In this document: one piece after another, positions 1 to 8,087 of the stretch | Layout: every line of letters begins with the position of its first letter | Numbering within the stretch: the stretch's first letter is position 1 | Assembly (NCBI RefSeq): GCF_037646705.1 | Contig: NZ_JBBHER010000003.1 | Location: 124,001 to 188,000, forward strand | Direction of reading: 5' to 3' | Length of the DNA stretch: 64,000 bases | DNA from: Pikeienuella litoralis | Lineage (GTDB): Bacteria > Pseudomonadota > Alphaproteobacteria > Rhodobacterales > Rhodobacteraceae | Position numbers and translations under genes: made by a program | The notes under the pieces: generated by a model | Databases searched by the model: none | The model's input: the letters and a program-made list of their open reading frames with translations, nothing else | Told to the model about the DNA's origin: nothing

Positions 1-521
1 CCTCCGATCACCCCGGCGCCAAGGTCTTTGACATCGGTGAACAGGGGCGTCAGCGCGGCGGCGACGTCGGCGTTCAGCAGGTCAGCGGCGGGCAGCGGCT
101 GACCGTAGGACTTGCGCAGCGTGTCGATCAGGTCATCCACCGAACCGGCGGTTTCGATCGTGGCGAAGATGTTGGCGTCGGTGTTGACGACGGTCAGGGT
201 TCGCCCGTCGTAGTCCAGCACCACGCTGGCGAACCCGCCGTCACGGGTCGCATGCAGCGCGCCGGGGCGCTCCAGAGCGATCGCGCCCGAGCTTGCGATC
301 ACGAATTTGTGCCCGCCTTCGGTCACGACATCGAGGGATGAGTCATAGTCGAATGCGAGCGCGCTCTGCGCGCCCAGATAGTCGGACATGCGTTGAAACG
401 CCTGTTTCGCGAAGGCGCCGTCGGCGTTGGCCGGCCCTGCGGCCGAGAGCGCGGAAAACACCGCCGCCGCCGAAATGGACGCCGTCAGATGCTTGCGAAG
501 GCGCCGTGCGCTGCTCTTCAT
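1..521 (-). CDS. DUF2092 periplasmic protein, 3' end cut by the window
   Basis: Reading down from an ATG at 521 the frame is open to the window edge (173 codons seen). An AGAGGGAA ribosome site lies 8 bases upstream. The protein begins with a signal peptide (basic start MKSSARRLRKH, then an Ala-rich core ending near GPANA). The following text, with SDYLGAQSALAFDYD, ALERPGALHATRDGG and later DLIDTLRKSYGQPLPAADLL, matches my memory of DUF2092, a family of predicted periplasmic LolA-like proteins. Its role is not known. It precedes a beta-barrel protein gene in the opposite transcriptional order (the barrel gene at 566-1315 is upstream on the same strand, 44 bases away), so the two are probably one operon. 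The C-terminus is missing from this window. Confidence 0.8.
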   Translation of the reverse strand, partial: MKSSARRLRKHLTASISAAAVFSALSAAGPANADGAFAKQAFQRMSDYLGAQSALAFDYDSSLDVVTEGGHKFVIASSGAIALERPGALHATRDGGFASVVLDYDGRTLTVVNTDANIFATIETAGSVDDLIDTLRKSYGQPLPAADLLNADVAAALTPLFTDVKDLGAGVIG

Positions 522-565
522 GTCAATTCCCTCTTTTCGTGGCGTGACGGCGGGCTGCGACGGTC

Positions 566-1315
566 TCAAAACCTGTACGAGCCAGCGATGAACGGGCCGG
601 AAAGGTTGATGGAGGTCTTGCGGCCCCCGATGACGTTCTCAAGGTCCATCTCGCGATACCCGAGCCGTGCGGACCATTTCTCGTTGAACTGATAATTCAC
701 GCTCGCCAGGGCTTGCCAGGTCTGATCATCCGACCCGGTGCCCCCGAAATCGGCGAATGCGGTCACTGACCATTTGTCATCGAACGGCACGGTCATTCGC
801 GCCGCGACCACAGGAACGGCCCAGACCTTGCTCGTTTTTCTGGATTCTCCGGGGCGCCTGCCGGGATTGAGTTTCAGATTCACATCCAGGTCAAAGGCGC
901 GAAAGCCGCCGCCGACATCGATCGCGACGCCGGCCTTGTCGTAAACCCGATATGTCAGATAGCCGCTGGCGAGCGCCAGTTCGGTCTCCACCTTGGCGTC
1001 GGAAAACAGGGCGCCGAAAGGCGTCGATTTGGTGGCCGACAGATCCGTATACAGCCCGTCGACGATGATCGCCCAAGGGCCGCGCCGCGCTTCGATGGTC
1101 CCCATGAGCGCAAAATCGAGATGGGATAGCACGTCGCGCGCGCTCAGTTTGCCGTCAACCTCGCCAAAGCGGGTGTCCACCTTCGATTCGAGGGCGGACA
1201 GCCAAGTATAAATGGTCGCCTCATAGGTCCAGGCGGAAGGCGAGGCCGGACTCTGAGCTGCGGCCGGCGTCGCGAGAAACAACGTCATGGCGCATAGGAT
1301 TGAAAGTCGTTTCAT
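566..1315 (-). CDS. outer-membrane beta-barrel protein
   Basis: 249 residues from the ATG at 1315, chosen because GAGAG lies 8 bases upstream; a GTG nine bases earlier in frame has its purine run too close. There is a clear signal peptide (MKRLSILCAMTLFLATPAAAQ). The rest alternates polar and aromatic residues in the way of membrane strands and ends with SGPFIAGSYRF, a C-terminal aromatic as expected for substrates of the BAM machinery. It looks like a small eight-stranded barrel with short loops. Ligand and role are unknown. It shares the strand with the DUF2092 gene that follows 44 bases downstream. Confidence 0.7.
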   Translation of the reverse strand: MKRLSILCAMTLFLATPAAAQSPASPSAWTYEATIYTWLSALESKVDTRFGEVDGKLSARDVLSHLDFALMGTIEARRGPWAIIVDGLYTDLSATKSTPFGALFSDAKVETELALASGYLTYRVYDKAGVAIDVGGGFRAFDLDVNLKLNPGRRPGESRKTSKVWAVPVVAARMTVPFDDKWSVTAFADFGGTGSDDQTWQALASVNYQFNEKWSARLGYREMDLENVIGGRKTSINLSGPFIAGSYRF

Positions 1316-1422
1316 TCTAGTCACTCTCGTTATGCTGTCGCGTTTTCATTTTATGATCTGAACCCGTCTGGCGCGGTGCGGTCGAAGCGCGACGAACTGG
1401 TTAGGCAGGCGGGATTCACAAA

Positions 1423-1436
1423 GTCATGTTCATGAC
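1423..1436. promoter_or_regulatory. inverted repeat upstream of the beta-barrel gene
   Basis: GTCATG-TT-CATGAC, a six-base perfect inverted repeat about 108 bases before the ATG of the beta-barrel gene. The position suits an operator, but no regulator is known for it and such short repeats arise by chance. Confidence 0.25.
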
Positions 1437-1835
1437 CGTTCAATACGTCTCGGCTTGACGGCGCCGTTCCCCCCAACGTCCGCCCTTCGCCCGGCTTCGC
1501 CGCCGACACGTCCGCGAAAACAGGAGCCGCGGCCCCGGGTGCGGACGGGAAGCGAGACTGAGGATACCTCACTCAATCATGTCTGGATATCACCTATCGG
1601 CGGATGTCGCTGGGAAGATCCGCCCTGTCGGGACATTTCTTCGCCGAAGTGCGATGGTCGGCGCAGCTCATCAACGCGAATATCGGGCGAGCCGGCGATG
1701 GGGCTGAATCTCGGCGCCTATACACCGAGATTTTCCGCGCCGGCTTCGGCTCGATCAAACGCCTGCAGGCCGAGATCGGAGAGGGGCGCGGCCTTCCTCG
1801 GTCCGCCCTCCCGCGAACCGCGTTCTTTTCATCGG

Positions 1836-1859
1836 TCCGGCTTTCGATCGAAAGCCGGA
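1836..1859. terminator. perfect 24-base palindrome after the kinase gene
   Basis: A fully self-complementary 24-base stretch whose half is TCCGGCTTTCGA, 26 bases past the stop codon of the kinase gene. It can fold into a ten-pair stem with a four-base loop. No T-run follows on either strand, so it may be a Rho-assisted terminator, an mRNA 3' stabiliser, or a protein binding site. Confidence 0.4.
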
Positions 1860-1884
1860 TTCCCATCGCGGATGGAGGAAACCC

Positions 1885-3207
1885 TCAGTGGCGGGTCGGC
1901 TCCCCCAGGGGGCGCAGGAAGAAGTCGTCATCGCCGGCCTGTCCGCCCTTGAGAACGACATTGACGCCGTCAACTTCGTCGTCCGCGAGCAATCGGCAGA
2001 CATTGCTGGAGTGCAACCCGTAGAAGGCGGCGATCTCCAGAGCGTATGCGCCGGAGTTCCGCATGGCGTAGCTTGAGCTGTCGCCGCCGGCGAAAATAAC
2101 CTGCCTGACCCCCGCCTTCTTCGCAGCCTCCCTGAAGAGGGCGGCCAGGATCTGGCCGACGCGCTCCGCTCTCGCCGGATCGAACGGCTCGGTCGCGGCG
2201 CCTCTGGCCGTGAACGCCGCGACGGAGCGGCCGCGCGCCAACGCTTCGAGCATGAGCGGCGCCGCGCGCTCCGCGATGCGCCCGACGTCTTCGGGCGCCC
2301 GGACCTCCGAGGGCGGGAGGGAAATCATCTCCCATCCGGCCGCCTCCACCGCCGAGAGCTGGACGCCGGTCTGCTCCGCGCAGCTGCCGGACAGGACCAG
2401 CGCCGGGCCCGGCGGCGACGTCTTCCCGGACGATTCCGCCGGCGCGCGCCCGAGCTCGGCCGCGATCAGGCCGCCGATCCCTTGCGGAAAACCTTGCGCG
2501 CCGACGCAGAACACGGAGCGGCGCGCCGCGAGGCGCCACATGGCTGCGCAGACGACGCGAAGCTGGGCGTTGTCGACGGCGTCCAGCACGACCGGCGCCC
2601 CGTCGGCCCCGCGTTGATCCAGAAGATCCGCGACCGCGTCGGCGCCCGAGGCCAGCTCCGGCAGCATTATGGCGCCCGGCGGCGGCGTTCCGAGAGCATG
2701 GAGATGGCGCCTCAGATCCGCTTCCGTCATCGGTGTGGAGGGATGATTGGTCAGGGCCGGGTTCCGGTCGAGCCTGAGAATCTCCTGGCGATGCGCCGAG
2801 AACAGGTTGGAGAAGGCGGTGTAGCGGCCGAAATCCGGCGTCGCCGCCAGAACCGGCGCGCAGGCGTCTGGCCAATACCGGCGGGCCGTCTCTATCGCCA
2901 CCGCGAAGTTGCCGACCTCCGGCGCCGAGTCGAAGGTCGAGCAGACCTTGTATTGATTCAGAGGCGCCTTGAGCGACGCGAAAAGCGAGAAGGCGTCCTC
3001 AAGCAACTCGCGCATCTTGTCGGGCGCGCATGACCGGGCGACGCCCGCGATCCCGACCACGTCGAGATCCGCGGCTTCCTTGCGCACACGCGCATGATCC
3101 GCCGGCTCGAAATACAGTCGGGACCTGAGCCCGTGACGGTGGAACTGCGCCAGATTCTCGGCCGCGCCGGTGAAATCGTCACCGTAAAAGCAGACGTGAG
3201 GAGTCAT
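1885..3207 (-). CDS. DUF1537 four-carbon acid sugar kinase family protein
   Basis: 440 residues, the usual length of the family. The N-terminus FYGDDFTGAAEN is the family signature (GDDFTGA near residue 10), and the C-terminal half carries the Gly-rich nucleotide region with FAGGDSSSYAMR. Known members (OtnK, DtnK, OiaK) use ATP to phosphorylate sugar acids, often 3-oxo acids, before a decarboxylase or aldolase acts. The ATG overlaps the stop of the upstream gntR gene by four bases (ATGA), so the two are translationally coupled. It lies divergent from a RuBisCO-like gene. In the D-apiose oxidative pathways the corresponding kinase, OiaK, makes the substrate for a RuBisCO-like enzyme; a similar job is likely here, but the exact substrate cannot be read from sequence. 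Confidence 0.88.
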   Translation of the reverse strand: MTPHVCFYGDDFTGAAENLAQFHRHGLRSRLYFEPADHARVRKEAADLDVVGIAGVARSCAPDKMRELLEDAFSLFASLKAPLNQYKVCSTFDSAPEVGNFAVAIETARRYWPDACAPVLAATPDFGRYTAFSNLFSAHRQEILRLDRNPALTNHPSTPMTEADLRRHLHALGTPPPGAIMLPELASGADAVADLLDQRGADGAPVVLDAVDNAQLRVVCAAMWRLAARRSVFCVGAQGFPQGIGGLIAAELGRAPAESSGKTSPPGPALVLSGSCAEQTGVQLSAVEAAGWEMISLPPSEVRAPEDVGRIAERAAPLMLEALARGRSVAAFTARGAATEPFDPARAERVGQILAALFREAAKKAGVRQVIFAGGDSSSYAMRNSGAYALEIAAFYGLHSSNVCRLLADDEVDGVNVVLKGGQAGDDDFFLRPLGEPTRH

Positions 3208-3953
3208 TCCGCCGCAACCTCCGCGCCGCCCTTCGCCTCAAGCTGCTCGAGCATCTGGCGAAAATGGTCCATATTGGCCTCCACCCCGTAGCATTCGCGC
3301 GCGCCGCCGCTGTTTCGGGCCTCTATCATCGTATACATCACCTCATGAAGGCGCACGGTGTGCTCCACCTCGCCGTTTTCGTGCGATTTGCGGAGCCAGT
3401 CCGCGACCATGTTCAGCACGAAATTGGCGATGGTCGAGACCAGCTCATTCTGGGTGGCGTGGTAGACCGCGCGATGAAAGTCGAGGTCCGCCTCGGTCGT
3501 GGCGTCCAGATCGGGCGGATCGTCCTCGCCCAGCTTCCGGAGGCGCTCGATGCATGCGCGCATCGCGGCCAGATCCTCGGGCGTGCGGCGCTGCGCCGCC
3601 AGCTCCGCGCAGCTCCGCTCGAAGATCAAGCGGACCTCCATGAGCTTCTGCGGGGTCGAGGCCTTCAGGTGGGTCCGGAACAGCAGCAGCTGCGCGAGCG
3701 ACGCCTGCGGCCCTTTGGCGATGAATGTCCCGTGCCCGTGGCGGACATCCAGAACGCCCGCGGCGGCGAGAACTTTTATCGCCTCGCGCACCGGCGTTCT
3801 GCTGACGCCGATTTCACGCGCGAGGTCGACCTCGGCGGGCAGACGAACGCCGGCCTTCAACGTCCCGTCGGCGATCCTTCCCTTGATATACCCCAGAACG
3901 AATTCGAGTCGGGTCGGCGCCTTCTTCGGAGTTTCGCTGGTTGAATTCTTCAA
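3204..3953 (-). CDS. GntR/FadR-family transcriptional regulator
   Basis: 249 residues. Residues about 15-80 form the GntR winged helix (LPAEVDLAREIGVSRTPVRE, then GVLDVRHGHGTFI). The C-terminal half is an FCD-type all-helical ligand domain with the metal-site pattern DLDFHRAVYH and later His residues (LHEVMYT). Members of this subgroup usually sense sugar acids or organic acids and repress the adjacent catabolic genes. The gene shares an operon with the sugar-acid kinase (four-base overlap) and faces the dehydrogenase/RuBisCO-like operon across a 149-base divergent region. It is the obvious regulator of the whole 1.9-11.8 kb cluster. Confidence 0.9.
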   Translation of the reverse strand: MKNSTSETPKKAPTRLEFVLGYIKGRIADGTLKAGVRLPAEVDLAREIGVSRTPVREAIKVLAAAGVLDVRHGHGTFIAKGPQASLAQLLLFRTHLKASTPQKLMEVRLIFERSCAELAAQRRTPEDLAAMRACIERLRKLGEDDPPDLDATTEADLDFHRAVYHATQNELVSTIANFVLNMVADWLRKSHENGEVEHTVRLHEVMYTMIEARNSGGARECYGVEANMDHFRQMLEQLEAKGGAEVAAE

Positions 3954-4018
3954 TTTTTCAGCTCCCGATACATGAACGCGTGGTCCGCAACTGATGAGCC
4001 TCCGGCGTCAGGTGAATG

Positions 4019-4069
4019 TTGACAAGGGCGATCACATCACGAAAGATTATACCTATCGCGAAATTTCGC
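4019..4069 (+). promoter_or_regulatory. candidate promoter and operator of the catabolic operon
   Basis: TTGACA at 4019-4024 is a perfect -35 element; the best -10 (GATTAT, 4045-4050) is at a long 20-base spacing. Just downstream, 4058-4069 is a perfect 12-base palindrome GCGAAATTTCGC, 33 bases before the GTG start at 4103. A palindrome between promoter and start, in the divergent gap beside a GntR gene, is a good candidate operator for that regulator. Confidence 0.4.
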
Positions 4070-4102
4070 CACCTCAAAATTTAGAGAAGAGGACAAGACA
4101 CA

Positions 4103-4858
4103 GTGTCTAGCGTCGAATCGGAGTTCTCCGGAAGGGTGGCGATGGTGACCGGCGGCGCGCGCGGCATCGGCCGGGCCTGTTGCCTCCGGCTCGCGGAGGG
4201 CGGCGCGCGGATCGCGCTGAACTATGTCCGCAACGACGCGGCGGCGGCGGAGACGAAGGCCATGGTCGAGGCCATGGGCGGCGTCTGCGAATTGTTTCGC
4301 GCGGATAGCGGCGATCAACCCGAATTCGCCGCCGCGGTCGACGCGGCCCGCGCGAAGCTCGGGCCGATCACGATGCTGGTGGCCAACGCGGGAACCACTC
4401 GGCCGAGCGACCATGCGGACCTGGATCTCGCGTCATGGCGAGAGACCATGCGGGTCAACCTGGACGGGCAATTCATCGCCATTCAGGAGACCAAGACAGA
4501 CATGATCGAACAGGGCTTCGGCGGCATTGTCTGCCTCGGCTCCATCGCCGCGCTGAGCCCCCGCGCCCGCCAGATCGATTACGCGGCGGCGAAAGCCGGC
4601 GTCCTCGCCATGATGCGGTGTTTCGCCGAGGCGCTCGCCCCCGCGATCAGGGTGAACGCCATCGCGCCCGGCCTGACCGAGACCGACATGCTGGACGATC
4701 TCGATCGGAGCATTCTGCCCGGTCGTATCGCCGGCATCCCGATGAAGCGGCTCGGAAAAACCGGCGATATCGCCGAGGCGGCGGCGTTCCTGCTCTCGGA
4801 CCGGGCCGGCTTCATCACCGGCCATACGATGATCGTGAGCGGCGGCGACGTGATGTAA
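4103..4858 (+). CDS. short-chain dehydrogenase/reductase (SDR)
   Basis: 251 residues from a GTG start, preceded by an AGAAGAGGA ribosome site. It shows the classical SDR layout: TGGARGIG cofactor loop near residues 16-23, NAG motif (VANAGTTR), the Ser-Tyr-Lys triad (LGSIAAL and DYAAAK), and the C-terminal TGHTMIVSGGD typical of FabG-like members. Such enzymes oxidise or reduce a secondary alcohol with NAD(P). It is the first gene after the divergent regulatory region, and the RuBisCO-like gene follows 67 bases on. It probably oxidises a sugar or sugar-acid hydroxyl in the pathway; substrate unknown. Confidence 0.85.
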   Translation: MSSVESEFSGRVAMVTGGARGIGRACCLRLAEGGARIALNYVRNDAAAAETKAMVEAMGGVCELFRADSGDQPEFAAAVDAARAKLGPITMLVANAGTTRPSDHADLDLASWRETMRVNLDGQFIAIQETKTDMIEQGFGGIVCLGSIAALSPRARQIDYAAAKAGVLAMMRCFAEALAPAIRVNAIAPGLTETDMLDDLDRSILPGRIAGIPMKRLGKTGDIAEAAAFLLSDRAGFITGHTMIVSGGDVM

Positions 4859-4867
4859 GATTTTTTA

Positions 4868-4896
4868 TTGACCGCCTATAGATCATACCTCATACT
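4868..4896 (+). promoter_or_regulatory. candidate internal promoter before the RuBisCO-like gene
   Basis: TTGACC (4868-4873), a 17-base spacer and CATACT (4891-4896) give a plausible sigma-70 promoter that would start RNA about 23 bases before the ATG at 4926. The 67-base gap is unusually AT-rich for this window. Not tested against any model. Confidence 0.35.
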
Positions 4897-4925
4897 TTTT
4901 GCGACGTCCCATAGGAACGCCTCCG

Positions 4926-6212
4926 ATGCCCGATGAGATCTGCGCCCGGTACCTGATCGAGACCCCGCTATCCGTCGACGCGGCGGCGGCGGCCATCGCG
5001 GGCGAGCAATCCACCGGCACCTTCATGAAGCTCGCGTCCGAATCTGACGCGTTGACCCGGCGCGCGGGGGCGCGGGTGGCGTCGATCACGCCCCTCGAAG
5101 AGGTTGACGCGCCAAGTCTCCCCGGCGCGCGGGCGGCGCCGAGCGGGCGCTACGCCCGCGCCGAGATCGAGATCGTCTGGCCCTATGCGAATATCGGCCC
5201 CGACCTCGCCGCGCTGATGGCCACGATCAGCGGCAATCTCAGCGAGTTGAGCGAGCTTTCCGGGATCAAGCTCCTCGACGTCGACCTGCCTCCGGCCTTC
5301 ATCGACGCGTCGCCGGGGCCGCGCCACGGCGTCGCCGGGTCGCGCGAGCGGTTCGGCCTCGACCGCGCGCCAGCCATCGGCACGATCGTCAAGCCGAGCA
5401 TCGGGCTCACGCCGGAGGAGACCGCGGACGCCGTGGCGGAGTTCGCCGCCGGCGGCATCGACTTCATCAAGGACGACGAGCTGTGCGTCGATCCGCTCAA
5501 TGCGCCGCGGAGCGCGCGGATCGAGGCGGTGATGGACGTGCTCCACCGCCACGCCGACCGCACCGGCAAAAAGGTGATGTACGCCTTCAACATCTCCGGC
5601 GATTTCGACCAGATGCGCCGCGGCGCCGAGCAGGTGCTCGCCGCGGGCGGCGACTGCGCGATGCTGAGCCTCAACTGGGTCGGGACGCCGGCGGTTCTCG
5701 CGCTTCGCCGCGAGTTTCCCCTCTTCATTCACGGCCACCGGAACGGCTGGGGGCTTTTTTCGCGCGCGCCGATGCTCGGGATCGATTTTCGGGTCTATCA
5801 GAAGATCTTCCGGCTGGCCGGCGTGGACCATCTGCATGTGAACGGCCTTCGGAACAAGTTCACCGAGCCGGACGCGTCCGTCATCGCGTCGGCGAGGGCG
5901 TGTCTCACGCCGTTGAGCGCGGATGACCCGCTCGTCATGCCGGTCTTCTCCAGCAGCCAGACCGTGTTGCAGGCGCATGACACCTTCGCCGCGATCCAGT
6001 CGACCGACCTGATCTACGCCTGCGGCGGCGGAATCGTCGGCCACCCCGGCGGAATCGCGGAAGGGTGCCGCGCGCTCCGGGCGGCGTGGGAGGCGGCCGT
6101 CGCGGGCGTGCCCCTGGTCGACGCCGCGCGTGAAGACCGGGCCTTGCAAATGGCGATCGAGACGTTCGCGCCGCATCTGGCGTCCAGAGACCGCGCCTCC
6201 ACAGCGCGTTAG
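4926..6212 (+). CDS. RuBisCO-like protein (form IV type)
   Basis: 428 residues from the ATG at 4926, which has AGGA nine bases upstream; a TTG at 4899 also opens the frame. Aligned by eye to spinach RbcL it keeps E60 (here E27), T65 (T32), N123 (N104), K175 (K156), the carbamylated K201 (K182) with D203/E204 in FIKDDE, H294/R295 (H271/R272), H327 (H304), K334 (K311), S379 (S342) and the phosphate-loop glycines (GGG 367-369). Changed are W66 to F, K177 to S and G381 to S. Known relatives OiaX and OiaT decarboxylate or cleave 3-oxo-isoapionate 4-phosphate made by a DUF1537 kinase; such a kinase is encoded divergently here. A phosphorylated 3-oxo sugar acid is therefore the likely substrate, by inference. 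A true carboxylase seems unlikely, as no phosphoribulokinase or R15P isomerase gene is near. Confidence 0.88.
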   Translation: MPDEICARYLIETPLSVDAAAAAIAGEQSTGTFMKLASESDALTRRAGARVASITPLEEVDAPSLPGARAAPSGRYARAEIEIVWPYANIGPDLAALMATISGNLSELSELSGIKLLDVDLPPAFIDASPGPRHGVAGSRERFGLDRAPAIGTIVKPSIGLTPEETADAVAEFAAGGIDFIKDDELCVDPLNAPRSARIEAVMDVLHRHADRTGKKVMYAFNISGDFDQMRRGAEQVLAAGGDCAMLSLNWVGTPAVLALRREFPLFIHGHRNGWGLFSRAPMLGIDFRVYQKIFRLAGVDHLHVNGLRNKFTEPDASVIASARACLTPLSADDPLVMPVFSSSQTVLQAHDTFAAIQSTDLIYACGGGIVGHPGGIAEGCRALRAAWEAAVAGVPLVDAAREDRALQMAIETFAPHLASRDRASTAR

Positions 6213-6241
6213 ACAATATATTCAATGAAGGAATTACGGGA

Positions 6242-7036
6242 ATGGTGAAACGCCTCGAAGGAAAATCCGCGCTTCTCTTTGGCGCAGGCTCGGTCGGCGA
6301 AGGCTGGGGCAACGGCAAGGCCTCCGCCGTGCTCTACGCGCGCGAGGGCGCGAAAGTGGCCTGCGTCGACCTGAACCGCGCCGCCGCGGAGGAGACGGCG
6401 AACATCATCAACGGCGAAGGCGGAACCGCCATCGCGCTCCAGGCCGATGTGACGAAGCTCGATCAGGTGCGCGCCTCGGTCGAGGCGACGCAGAGCGCCT
6501 TCGGGCGCATCGACGTGCTGCACAACAATGTCGGCATGAACATCGAGGGCGGGCCGGTCGAGACCAGCGAGGAAGACTGGGACCGCGTGATGGCGGTCAA
6601 TCTCAAGAGCATGTTCCTCACCTGCAAATGCGTGCTGCCGATCATGGAGGCGCAGGGGAACGGCGCCATCGTCAACATCTCGTCGCTCGCGTCGATCCGC
6701 TGGATGCAGTTCAACTACATTTCCTACTACGCGTCGAAAGCGGGCGTGAATAACTTCACCCGCGCGATCGCGCTCCAATACGCCGATCGCGGCATCCGGG
6801 CGAACACGGTGCTTCCCGGCCTGATGGACACGCCGCATATCTACGAGGCGATGAAGGAGCACTACACCGACTTCACCGCCATGCAGAATCAGCGCGCCGC
6901 CGTCACGCCGATGAAGAAGATGGGCGACGGCTGGGATATCGCGCACGCGGCGCTGTTCCTCGCCTCCGACGACGCGAAATACATCACCGGAATCGAGCTT
7001 TGCGTGGATGGCGGGCTGCACTGCAAGACATATTGA
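6242..7036 (+). CDS. SDR-family oxidoreductase
   Basis: 264 residues, ATG preceded by AAGGA. The cofactor loop is an unusual GAGSVGEGWGNG rather than TGxxxGIG, but the rest is regular: DVT acidic site (QADVTKLDQ), NNVG, NISSLAS with the catalytic Ser, and YYASKAG with Tyr and Lys. The end, YITGIELCVDGGLHCKTY, is the standard SDR tail. It shares little with the first SDR of this operon, so it should catalyse a separate oxidation or reduction. It follows the RuBisCO-like gene by 29 bases. Confidence 0.85.
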   Translation: MVKRLEGKSALLFGAGSVGEGWGNGKASAVLYAREGAKVACVDLNRAAAEETANIINGEGGTAIALQADVTKLDQVRASVEATQSAFGRIDVLHNNVGMNIEGGPVETSEEDWDRVMAVNLKSMFLTCKCVLPIMEAQGNGAIVNISSLASIRWMQFNYISYYASKAGVNNFTRAIALQYADRGIRANTVLPGLMDTPHIYEAMKEHYTDFTAMQNQRAAVTPMKKMGDGWDIAHAALFLASDDAKYITGIELCVDGGLHCKTY

Positions 7037-7044
7037 AGCCGAGG

Positions 7045-7063
7045 CGGCGCCGGGCCGGCGCCG
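7045..7063 (+). terminator. hairpin between the second SDR and the dehydrogenase gene
   Basis: CGGCGCC / GGCGCCG, seven pairs around a five-base loop, eight bases after the SDR stop. No T-run follows. It may mark partial termination or mRNA processing before the 109-base gap that leads to the next gene. Confidence 0.35.
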
Positions 7064-7172
7064 AGCAATTCGATACATGCGCCGCTCATGATGGGCGGAG
7101 GAACCCGGGAGGGTCGTTTTGAGCGAAGATCTCGCCCTTGCGCCCCCCGTCTGGAAGGTAGGGAGAGCATAA

Positions 7173-8087
7173 ATGCCGCCATCAGGCGATTCGCAGGATC
7201 TCGTCATCGGCTTTGTCGGCCTTGGCGTCATGGGGCGCCGGATGGCGGCCAATCTCTTGAAGGCCGGCTTCCGCCTCAAGGCGCATGACCTCAATCGCGC
7301 CGCGGTCGACGAACTGGTCGCCGCCGGCGCGACGGACGCCGGATCGCTCGGCGGCGCGGCGGACGCCGACGTGGTGATCACCATGCTGCCCGACACGCCG
7401 GATGTCGAAGCGGTGCTGTTCGGCCCGGACGGTCTGGCCGCGTCGATGCGCGCCGGCGCGACGCTGATCGACATGAGCTCGATCTCCCCCATCGCCACGA
7501 GAACCTTCGCGGAAAAGCTCGCCGAGCGCGGCGTCGCGATGCTCGACGCGCCCGTCAGCGGCGGCTTTCGCGGCGCGGACACGGGAACGCTCTCCATCAT
7601 GATCGGCGGCGAGGCGGACGTGCTTGAACGCTGCCGGCCGATTCTGAACGCGATGGGCAAGACCATAAGCCATATCGGCGGCGCCGGCGCCGGCCAGGTC
7701 TGCAAGGTCTGCAACCAGGTCGCGGTCGCCATCAATATCCAGGCGGTCGCGGAATCGATGACCCTGGCGAAGAAATGCGGCGTCGATCCGACCAAGGTTC
7801 GCGAGGCGCTGCTCGGCGGCTTCGCTCAGAGCACCGCGCTCGATCAGCATGGCCAGCGGGTGCTCGACGGGAATTACGAGGCCGGGTTCCGGGTCGCGCT
7901 CCAGCGAAAGGATCTCCGGCTCGCGCTCGAGACCGGCGAGGCGACGGGCGCGCCCCTCCCGGTCGGAGCGCTGGTGCAGCAGCTTTACGGCATGCTGGCG
8001 GCGACCGGCAGGAACGGCCTCGACAACTCGTCGCTCGCGCTCCTTCTCGAAGAGATGTCGGGATTGCGGGGGGACTCCGAGGGATGA
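7173..8087 (+). CDS. beta-hydroxyacid dehydrogenase (3-hydroxyisobutyrate dehydrogenase family)
   Basis: 304 residues, ribosome site GGGAGAG just upstream. All family landmarks are present: the Rossmann GFVGLGVMGRRMA near residues 13-25, the substrate motif DAPVSGGFRGADTGTLSIM, and the catalytic-lysine segment GAGAGQVCKVCNQ. Relatives such as LtnD (L-threonate dehydrogenase) and GarR oxidise or reduce the beta-hydroxy group of a sugar acid with NAD(P). In this cluster it could make the 3-oxo acid that the DUF1537 kinase phosphorylates. Its stop overlaps the start of the next gene (ATGA). Confidence 0.88.
   Translation: MPPSGDSQDLVIGFVGLGVMGRRMAANLLKAGFRLKAHDLNRAAVDELVAAGATDAGSLGGAADADVVITMLPDTPDVEAVLFGPDGLAASMRAGATLIDMSSISPIATRTFAEKLAERGVAMLDAPVSGGFRGADTGTLSIMIGGEADVLERCRPILNAMGKTISHIGGAGAGQVCKVCNQVAVAINIQAVAESMTLAKKCGVDPTKVREALLGGFAQSTALDQHGQRVLDGNYEAGFRVALQRKDLRLALETGEATGAPLPVGALVQQLYGMLAATGRNGLDNSSLALLLEEMSGLRGDSEG

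Larger units (their letters stand above)
1325..1884. other. intergenic region, no gene seen
   Basis: 560 bases between the start of the beta-barrel gene and the end of the kinase gene. Open frames here overlap each other in several phases and lack ribosome sites or recognisable protein sequence, so I call none. It holds a short palindrome (1423-1436) and a perfect 24-base palindrome (1836-1859). The promoter of the beta-barrel gene should lie in the left part. Confidence 0.6.

Noticed and set aside
1316..1324. GTG start nine bases upstream of the beta-barrel ATG
   Set aside because: The purine run is too close to the GTG and at proper distance from the ATG at 1315.
4926..6212. True carboxylating RuBisCO (form III)
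   Set aside because: Three active-site changes, no supply genes for ribulose bisphosphate, and the sugar-acid kinase context favour a form IV-type role.
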